The notes beneath the pieces were generated by a model that saw only the letters and a program-made list of their open reading frames with translations, was not told where the DNA came from and did no database searches. The position numbers and the translations under genes were made by a program. Shown in pieces: positions 7,281-11,853 of a stretch of 11,853 nt of DNA; position 1 is the first letter of the stretch; the number at the start of each line of letters is the position of its first letter. The stretch is from Acidobacteriota bacterium. Its GTDB lineage: Bacteria; Acidobacteriota; Terriglobia; UBA7540. Location of the stretch: NCBI GenBank assembly GCA_021789565.1, contig JAJYJL010000113.1, positions 1 through 11,853 of the forward strand. The letters are read 5' to 3'.

Positions 7281-7800
7281 GATTCGGCCTTTTTTTTCAA
7301 TAAGATAAGGGCCGGCTAATGAAGCGCTTCTTAACTGAAAGCGCAAAATAGCGGCTTTTAACGCCCAATAACACCACAAGAAGTTTTGCACAAATGTTGG
7401 CCTGAAGCTTCTGAGCAGTTGTAGCCTCTCACCACCTGCTTTTGCCGCATAAATCAATCCTTCCGGGGTATAGGCTCTTTGAGTAGCCGTAGCCTGCTTG
7501 CCACTGCCCTCCACCGCAGATGCTCTGGATGCGGCAATCGGCGATGCCCCGACTGTAAGGCTGGCACACGACCTCGGCGGCAGATTCCGCGCACTGGGAA
7601 CTTTCGAGGGGACTCGTAACTTGCGTGCCCGTGAAACCGCAGAAAAAGGCCTCTGCACCCGGCACCCTGGAGGATGTTTATTTCAGCAAGTTGTGAGATT
7701 TGGAGAGCAGTGCAAAGCGTTGGTGGACGCACCGCAGGGTGCAGATTACTGCTGGAACCGGGAATGCGCAAAATGCCTGGAAGAACCTCGCCGAGTTTCG

Positions 7801-7829
7801 TTGACACCCTTCATTGCCTTGGCTATAGT
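7801..7829 (+). promoter_or_regulatory. Predicted sigma70 promoter for pgsA-amrA
   Basis: A perfect -35 TTGACA (7801-7806) and near-perfect -10 TATAGT (7824-7829) are spaced by exactly 17 nt. Transcription would begin near 7836, leaving a leader of about 92 nt before pgsA. Confidence 0.7.
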
Positions 7830-7841
7830 GGGGATGTCAGT

Positions 7842-7909
7842 AAGGCTCCCTGCTGAAATCCGTAGTTTGCCCCGGCGAGTTAGCCTTCTTCAGGGATGTT
7901 CTGCCGGGG
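7842..7909 (+). promoter_or_regulatory. pgsA leader with crossing complementary segments
   Basis: Three complementary pairs lie in the untranslated leader: AAGGCT (7842-7847) with AGCCTT (7882-7887), TCCCTG (7847-7852) with CAGGGA (7891-7896), and CCCCGGC (7870-7876) with GCCGGGG (7903-7909). Their order crosses, so they form either a pseudoknot or mutually exclusive hairpins. Whether this regulates pgsA is unknown. Confidence 0.35.
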
Positions 7910-7927
7910 ACGAAAACTCCAACTGAT

Positions 7928-8542
7928 ATGAACTTGCCTCTTTCGCTGACGGTCCTTCGGATCTTTTTTGTTCCTCTTATCGTCGTGTTGATGCTGACGA
8001 AGGGAAACAACATAGACATCTGGGCAGTGGCGGTGTTTCTGCTGGCGTCTGCCACTGACCTTGCGGATGGATACCTGGCCCGGAAGCGTGGGCAGGTGAC
8101 GGCGTTGGGGATCCTGTTGGACCCGCTTGCCGACAAGCTGCTGACGGCGTCAGCTTTTATTTCGCTGGTCTGGCTTCACCTGGTGCCTGCGTGGATGGTG
8201 GTCATCATTGTGGGCAGGGAACTTGCTGTCACCGGGCTTCGTTCCATTGCCTCGGCACAGGGATTGCTGCTCCAGGCTTCCGAGCTGGGCAAGACGAAAA
8301 TGGTTTTGCAGGTGGCGGCCATCAGCGTGATTACGATGTCGCCGCGGTTTCCGTCCATTCTATTTGCAGGGATGCTGCTGCTGTGGGCTGTCGTCGTGTT
8401 CGCACTCATTTCAGGTACACAATATTTCTGGGATTTCCGCAGGAAAATGGAATCCCGCTCCAAACAGATGTTACCCGGCCATCTCGTTGTGATTCCCGGC
8501 GGGAAAGACAAAGAGGGCGAGAAAGATGCCGCCGCTCACTGA
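7928..8542 (+). CDS. pgsA: CDP-diacylglycerol-glycerol-3-phosphate 3-phosphatidyltransferase PgsA
   Basis: PgsA makes phosphatidylglycerolphosphate from CDP-diacylglycerol and glycerol-3-phosphate, the committed step to phosphatidylglycerol, in the inner membrane. The 204-residue protein starts MNLPLSLTVLRI, typical of the family. It contains the complete CDP-alcohol phosphotransferase motif D-G-x2-A-R-x8-G-x3-D-x3-D: metal-binding Asp44, Asp47, Asp65 and Asp69, with Gly48, Arg52 and Gly61 in register. Several hydrophobic segments surround it (about 12-23, 31-43, 76-97, 120-140, 145-160). The C-terminal 40 residues are polar and lysine-rich. No strong Shine-Dalgarno precedes the ATG, but the N-terminal match fixes the start. 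It overlaps the next gene by 17 nt. Other CDP-alcohol transferases (e.g. PgsA2-like) are possible but less likely. Confidence 0.9.
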   Translation: MNLPLSLTVLRIFFVPLIVVLMLTKGNNIDIWAVAVFLLASATDLADGYLARKRGQVTALGILLDPLADKLLTASAFISLVWLHLVPAWMVVIIVGRELAVTGLRSIASAQGLLLQASELGKTKMVLQVAAISVITMSPRFPSILFAGMLLLWAVVVFALISGTQYFWDFRRKMESRSKQMLPGHLVVIPGGKDKEGEKDAAAH

Positions 8543-9128
8543 AGAAGAGCGCACGATTCTGCTGCGGCTGGCGCGTCAGGCTATGGAACTGGGCGTTTGC
8601 GGCGTGACAGAACCAAAGGAACTTCCCAACCCTTCGCCCGCTCTTCTGGAACTCCGCGGAGCCTTTGTTACCCTGCGCAAGCATGGGGACCTCCGGGGCT
8701 GCATCGGGCATGTAGAGACTTCCGCTCCGCTTTACCGGACCGTCCAGGAATGCGCCGTGGCCGCGGCGCTCGGCGACCCCCGGTTCCGTCCCGTAACGCC
8801 TGATGAGGCACCCTCTCTTCATATGGAAATTTCAGTTTTGAGTACGCCGGTGGAAATTGCACCCGAGCACGTTGTGATCGGCGAACACGGTCTGATTATC
8901 AGCCAGGGCCGCCGCCGAGGCTTGCTCTTGCCCCAGGTGCCTGTTACCTGGAACTGGAACCGCGAGCAATTTCTCGAGGAAACCTGCATCAAGGCGGGGC
9001 TTCCCACAGACGCCTGGAAGAAGGGCGCCCGGATTGAGGCTTTCACCGCAGAGGTTTTTGAGGAGTCTGCAGGGCCCTCCGTTTCCTTCCCTCCTGAAAG
9101 CACGGGTCCGCATCTCACCACCCACTGA
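8526..9128 (+). CDS. amrA: AMMECR1-domain protein (AmmeMemoRadiSam system protein A)
   Basis: The 200-residue product matches the AMMECR1 family. It has the hallmark LRGCIG hexapeptide at residues 56-61, followed by ETSAPLYRTVQECAVAAALGDPRF, an HMEISVLSTP strand and the GLLLPQV segment, with WNREQFLEETCIKAGLP near the C-terminus. In bacteria this protein is often encoded with a MEMO-like protein and a radical SAM enzyme; the shared function is not established to my knowledge. Neither partner is in this window. The ATG at 8526 lies inside the pgsA end and has GAGGG (8513-8517) 8 nt upstream, so the two genes are probably cotranscribed and coupled. The last 25 residues (Pro/Ser/Thr-rich) are outside the domain. 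Confidence 0.9.
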   Translation: MPPLTEEERTILLRLARQAMELGVCGVTEPKELPNPSPALLELRGAFVTLRKHGDLRGCIGHVETSAPLYRTVQECAVAAALGDPRFRPVTPDEAPSLHMEISVLSTPVEIAPEHVVIGEHGLIISQGRRRGLLLPQVPVTWNWNREQFLEETCIKAGLPTDAWKKGARIEAFTAEVFEESAGPSVSFPPESTGPHLTTH

Positions 9129-9136
9129 CCAACCTT

Positions 9137-9160
9137 ACCCACATCCACGGGATGAAGGGT
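9137..9160 (+). other. Small stem-loop after amrA
   Basis: CATCC (9142-9146) pairs with GGATG (9150-9154) around ACG, extended by ACCC/GGGT outside small bulges. No T-run follows, so it is at best a weak or Rho-assisted end of the pgsA-amrA transcript. Confidence 0.25.
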
Positions 9161-9216
9161 GTCCAGCCCGCCTTTGTTACTGTCTTCACGTGCCGGCGAC
9201 CTTCTGAAAAAAGCGC

Positions 9217-9245
9217 TTGACATTCGCCGGAAATGCTAATATTTT
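9217..9245 (+). promoter_or_regulatory. Promoter of the blaI-like/M56 operon
   Basis: TTGACA (9217-9222) and TATTTT (9240-9245) are 17 nt apart. The -10 lies inside the first operator palindrome, so repressor binding would block RNA polymerase. GGAGG (9272-9276) then precedes the GTG start by 4 nt. Confidence 0.6.
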
Positions 9246-9268
9246 AGCACTGTGCTAAGAAAATAGCA
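9234..9268. promoter_or_regulatory. Two tandem BlaI/MecI-type operators
   Basis: Two 16-bp palindromes, TGCTA-N6-TAGCA at 9234-9249 and 9253-9268, have centres 19 bp apart. The inner halves form a third perfect palindrome, TTAGCAC-T-GTGCTAA (9244-9258). BlaI/MecI dimers bind palindromes of this size and arrangement in known systems, here covering the -10 and the start point. Autoregulation by the adjacent repressor is inferred. Confidence 0.65.
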
Positions 9269-9280
9269 TATGGAGGGCTT

Positions 9281-9673
9281 GTGAAGGACCACGACGATCA
9301 CAAACTCAGCCGGCGCGAAAGACAAATCATGGATGTTCTTTATCAGCGCCTGCGGGCCTCGGCGGCCGAAATCCGGGAATCCCTTCCCAACGCTCCTAGC
9401 TATTCGGCTGTCCGCGCGCATCTCCGCATTCTGGAAGAGAAGGGGTACATCCGGCATGAAGAAAGGGACCTCCGTTACGTTTACTTTCCCACTGCGCCCC
9501 GTGGGCGGGTGCGGCGCAGAGCACTGCGTCACGTGGTGGACACGTTCTTTGACGGCTCGGCTGCCCAGGCCGTGGCGGCGTTGCTGGATTCTTCGACCGC
9601 GCGCGTCTCAGACGAAGATCTCGATCGCATTTCAGAGTTGATCGAACAGGCCAGGAAAGGGGGCGCCTCATGA
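9281..9673 (+). CDS. BlaI/MecI/CopY-family transcriptional repressor
   Basis: This 130-residue winged-helix repressor belongs to the family of BlaI and MecI, which bind as dimers to palindromic operators and are inactivated when a partner BlaR1-type protease is triggered. The wHTH spans about residues 8-70: LSRRERQIMDVLYQR, then the ASAAEIRESL helix, a recognition helix in SYSAVRAHLRILEEKGYI, and the wing ERDLRYVYFP. A C-terminal dimerisation region (about 75-127) includes VVDTFFDGSAAQAVAALLDSS. The GTG start at 9281 follows GGAGG; the ATG at 9270 is out of frame. It overlaps the M56 gene by ATGA, so repressor and protease are made together. Target genes other than its own operon are unknown; no beta-lactamase gene is in the window. 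Confidence 0.93.
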   Translation: MKDHDDHKLSRRERQIMDVLYQRLRASAAEIRESLPNAPSYSAVRAHLRILEEKGYIRHEERDLRYVYFPTAPRGRVRRRALRHVVDTFFDGSAAQAVAALLDSSTARVSDEDLDRISELIEQARKGGAS

Positions 9674-11364
9674 CCGGTGTTATTGGGATTATAGTGCAGG
9701 TGTCACAACTTTTCGAAACCGGCTGGGGGCACGGTTTTACAACCCTTCTGGAAGTCTTTGCCAAAGCGACCATCCTGCTGCTTTTTGCGGTGGGGATGGT
9801 CCTTGTGTTGCGGCGCGCTTCGGCGGCGAGTCGCCATCTTGTCTGGACTCTTGCGTTGAGTGCGTTGCTGGCCTTGCCTGTGTTTGGTCTGATTCTTCCC
9901 GCCTGGAATGTGCCGATCTTTGGCTCATTTCAATCTGCAACGTCGACTGGGCAAAGAGAAGCGAAGGAAGACTTCAAGGCAGGCGATTTGAACGCACAGT
10001 TGGTCCCGTTGTCCGAAGTCCCGGTGCGGTCAAGCCAGCAATGGGCTGGGTGGATCCTGCTTTCATGGGCGATTGGGTCCGCTCTTTTTGTTGCACGGAT
10101 GACTGTAGGTGAGATTCGGGTGAGGAGAATTGCCGGCCGCTCACAGCCCTTACGAACAGACTTCGCGAATTCGATTCTGGAGGATGTAAGACGGCGTCTT
10201 CGCGTTTCTCGCGCTGTTGCGCTCCGGGTCAGTCCTGAAATTGGCGTCCCATTTACACGAGGCGTTTTTCGTCCATCAATTTTTCTGCCGGAAGAAGCCC
10301 AACAGTGGCCGCGAGAGCAGCTTGAATTCGTGCTTGCGCACGAACTTGCACATGTGAGCCGCTACGACTGCCTGACGCAGATACCAGCCCAGATTGCCTG
10401 CGCGCTGTTATGGTTTCATCCGTTTGTCTGGTTTGCAGCATTCCAAATGCGCAAGGAGCGCGAGCAAGCGTGTGACGACATAGTGCTGAATCTCGGCCAC
10501 CCTGCGTCGGACTACGCGGAATTCCTGGTGAAGATGGGCCGCAGCCTGCGGAAGCTCAACCCTTCATGGTCAACCAGTATTGCCATTGCCCAACCCTCTC
10601 TACTGGAGGTTCGTATGAAAGCATTGTTGGATCCCAAAATGAATCACAAACCCCTCACTGCAAGCCGCGTCCTGGTTGCCGTGGTTCTCACCACGGCGCT
10701 GCTTCTTCCCGCGGCAGCAATCCGCGCGACGTCAGAAGGTGCCGCGGGAAGTATTTCAGGGACAATTCACGACCCCAGCGGGGCCGTAATTCCCGGCGCG
10801 GGCGTTGTCCTCATTAACTCAAAGACACAGACCAGAATTGCCTCGCACACGGGGGAGGATGGAACTTTCAGTTTTCCGGTGATGCCCGTGGGGCGCTATC
10901 GCCTCGAATTCGCCAAGCCGGGATTTGCCCGTGCGCAGACTGGGGAGTTTGAGTTAGGTCCTTCGAGGGATCTTCATCAGAATTACACCCTAAACCTCGG
11001 ATGGGTCTCGGAAGAAGTCGTCGTGCGCGGACATCGACCCGTTCAAGCCCCGGCCGTTCCCCAGCATGCGCCCCGACGCATCCGCGTGGGCGGTATGGTG
11101 CAAGCAGCGAAACTGGTTAAGATTGCTAACCCGGCATACCCGGCCAGCGCCGAGAAGCAGGGAACTGAAGGCACCGTCATCCTTCGCGCCATCATTGGAA
11201 CAAGCGGCCAGATTCTATCTGTTGGGCCCTACAATAATGCCGATCCTGCCCTGACTAAAGCGGCTATGGATGCCGTCCGCCAGTGGCGATATCAACCCAC
11301 TCTCCTTAACGGCGTTCCGGTTGAGGTCGCGACGACAATCACAGTGGTTTTTCGACTGGATTAG
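9670..11364 (+). CDS. BlaR1-like M56 metallopeptidase with carboxypeptidase-regulatory and TonB C-terminal domains
   Basis: The 564-residue protein joins three parts. Residues 1-350 form a BlaR1/MecR1-type M56 membrane peptidase: hydrophobic segments at about 26-47, 56-79, 125-144, 237-257 and 333-352, the zinc motif HELAH at 224-228, and Glu265 in EREQACDD as probable third ligand. Residues about 360-440 are a carboxypeptidase-regulatory-like beta-sandwich (GSISGTIHDPSGAVIPGAGV, DGTFSFPVMPVGRYRLEF). Residues about 478-563 are a TonB C-terminal-type domain (NPAYPASAEKQGTEGTVILR, then VRQWRYQPTLLNGVPV). The penicillin-binding sensor domain of classical BlaR1 is absent. By analogy it should sense an envelope signal and proteolytically relieve repression by the cotranscribed BlaI-type protein. 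The signal cannot be read from sequence. Confidence 0.92.
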   Translation: MTGVIGIIVQVSQLFETGWGHGFTTLLEVFAKATILLLFAVGMVLVLRRASAASRHLVWTLALSALLALPVFGLILPAWNVPIFGSFQSATSTGQREAKEDFKAGDLNAQLVPLSEVPVRSSQQWAGWILLSWAIGSALFVARMTVGEIRVRRIAGRSQPLRTDFANSILEDVRRRLRVSRAVALRVSPEIGVPFTRGVFRPSIFLPEEAQQWPREQLEFVLAHELAHVSRYDCLTQIPAQIACALLWFHPFVWFAAFQMRKEREQACDDIVLNLGHPASDYAEFLVKMGRSLRKLNPSWSTSIAIAQPSLLEVRMKALLDPKMNHKPLTASRVLVAVVLTTALLLPAAAIRATSEGAAGSISGTIHDPSGAVIPGAGVVLINSKTQTRIASHTGEDGTFSFPVMPVGRYRLEFAKPGFARAQTGEFELGPSRDLHQNYTLNLGWVSEEVVVRGHRPVQAPAVPQHAPRRIRVGGMVQAAKLVKIANPAYPASAEKQGTEGTVILRAIIGTSGQILSVGPYNNADPALTKAAMDAVRQWRYQPTLLNGVPVEVATTITVVFRLD

Positions 11365-11853
11365 CAATTCGGCAAGGCAGGAATCAATGGAGGCAACGGC
11401 CCCCGGGCACGCAGAGGTCCGCCAGATTCGGTCATTCCGGCTTTTGCTGACGCCATGCCTGCCGGAAACTTTTGCGAGATCAGTGCATGGCAGCTCTAAC
11501 CGACGACGGGGACGAACAAGTGCCCACGGTGAAACCGTAGCCTGAGTTCGTCCCCGTCTACCCCCGTGTCGGCAAATGAACAGGACCGTCCATGGACAGG
11601 GGGGATTTCAATGGCGATTGTGTGCTGAATCAAACGATCACACCGCCAGAATAGGGCTCCCCTTTATTTTTAGGGGGGCTCGTGTGGTCACTCGCAATCG
11701 GAATCGCAAACGTAACGGACCTGCCGACTGCGGGTAGTTCAAGCGCCCGGATAATGTGTGTGCTGCCCTTGCGGACGCAGACCAGAGAGTTTTGGACAAC
11801 CGTTGCCGGACATTGTTGCTGGATTAGAAAAATACCCTTTGGGCCACATCTGT
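11365..11853. other. 489-nt region after the M56 gene without a convincing gene
   Basis: It holds a perfect 7-bp inverted repeat TTCCGGC/GCCGGAA (11435-11441 and 11461-11467) followed by a weak T-rich stretch, perhaps the M56 transcript end. A larger palindrome lies at 11505-11558. GTCCATGGAC is at 11588-11597, a bulged hairpin at 11613-11647, and CCCCT/AGGGG around a T-rich loop at 11659-11676. A stop-free minus frame runs from the window edge to 11630 but has no recognisable product. Confidence 0.5.
11505..11558. repeat. Large hairpin with 13-bp perfect inverted repeat (REP-like)
   Basis: GACGGGGACGAAC (11505-11517) pairs perfectly with GTTCGTCCCCGTC (11546-11558). Inside the 28-nt loop a second hairpin forms, ACGGT-GAA-ACCGT (11526-11538). 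No T-run follows, so it is not a standard terminator. The shape resembles repetitive extragenic palindromes, but no second copy is in the window. Confidence 0.55.

Larger units (their letters stand above)
7162..7927. other. 766-nt intergenic region between hflX and pgsA
   Basis: No convincing gene is seen. It contains a terminator (7253-7280), three DnaA-box-like 9-mers, AT-rich tracts around 7269-7310, a palindrome GAAGCGCTTC at 7321-7330, and the pgsA promoter and leader at its end. Open frames of 142 codons on + (7498-7926) and 166 codons on - (7158-7658) look like chance frames. A minus frame at 7429-7665 has coding-like third positions but matches no family I know. Confidence 0.6.

Noticed and set aside
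7321..7330. Palindrome GAAGCGCTTC as an operator
   Set aside because: A single 10-bp palindrome with no promoter or regulator beside it is too weak to call.
7158..7658. 166-codon minus frame
   Set aside because: It runs through the hflX terminator and DnaA-like motifs, has weak third-position bias and no recognisable domain.
7162..7800. Structured RNA gene (tmRNA, RNase P, 6S) or tRNA in the long gap
   Set aside because: I looked for the conserved cores of these RNAs on both strands and saw none. A covariance-model search would be decisive.
7498..7926. 142-codon + frame from a TTG ending just before pgsA
   Set aside because: It contains the strong pgsA promoter and leader, starts at TTG without a ribosome-binding site and resembles no family.
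11270..11545. 91-codon + frame over the end of the M56 gene and the palindrome
   Set aside because: It is a shadow of the M56 coding frame that continues into the hairpin; nothing supports translation.
1..11853. CRISPR array, insertion sequence or rRNA
   Set aside because: No regularly spaced direct repeats, transposase frames or rRNA-like sequence were seen.

Overview
The window reads as chromosomal DNA from a diderm, fairly GC-rich bacterium, most likely an Acidobacteriota. The basis is inference from gene content: a lipid A segment using LpxI, a miaA-hfq-hflX block, TonB-C-terminal proteins, and a BlaR1-like M56 peptidase carrying both a carboxypeptidase-regulatory-like domain and a TonB C-terminal domain. 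All confidently called genes lie on the + strand.

Layout. (1) 104-3287 is a tightly packed lipid A segment: fabZ, lpxA, lpxI (overlapping start and stop codons) and a Gfo/Idh/MocA oxidoreductase 69 nt further on. The window starts inside this cluster, so upstream genes such as lpxD cannot be seen. (2) 3337-4362 encodes a stand-alone TonB-family protein with one membrane anchor, a proline-rich stretch and a C-terminal TonB/TolA-like domain. (3) A good sigma70-type promoter at the tonB-like stop codon (4359-4387) precedes miaA, hfq and hflX, the order known from gammaproteobacteria. A possible 35-residue membrane microprotein overlaps the miaA start. An intrinsic terminator at 7253-7280 ends the block. 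(4) 7162-7927 is a 766-nt stretch without a convincing gene. It holds the terminator, three DnaA-box-like 9-mers and, near its end, a consensus promoter (TTGACA-17-TATAGT) with a roughly 90-nt leader. (5) pgsA overlaps an AMMECR1-domain gene (amrA). (6) A BlaI/MecI-type repressor and a BlaR1-type M56 metallopeptidase overlap by ATGA and follow a promoter embedded in an ordered array of TGCTA/TAGCA half-sites. (7) 11365-11853 has no convincing gene. It holds a 13-bp perfect inverted repeat resembling a REP-type palindrome, plus smaller hairpins.

How they fit together: most of the window serves the cell envelope (lipid A, phosphatidylglycerol, TonB-type periplasmic proteins, a membrane protease-repressor switch). 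It is interrupted by the RNA-metabolism block MiaA/Hfq/HflX. The least ordinary parts are the rebuilt BlaR1-like sensor and its operator array, the unassigned oxidoreductase inside the lipid A cluster, the non-coding region after hflX, and the terminal palindrome.
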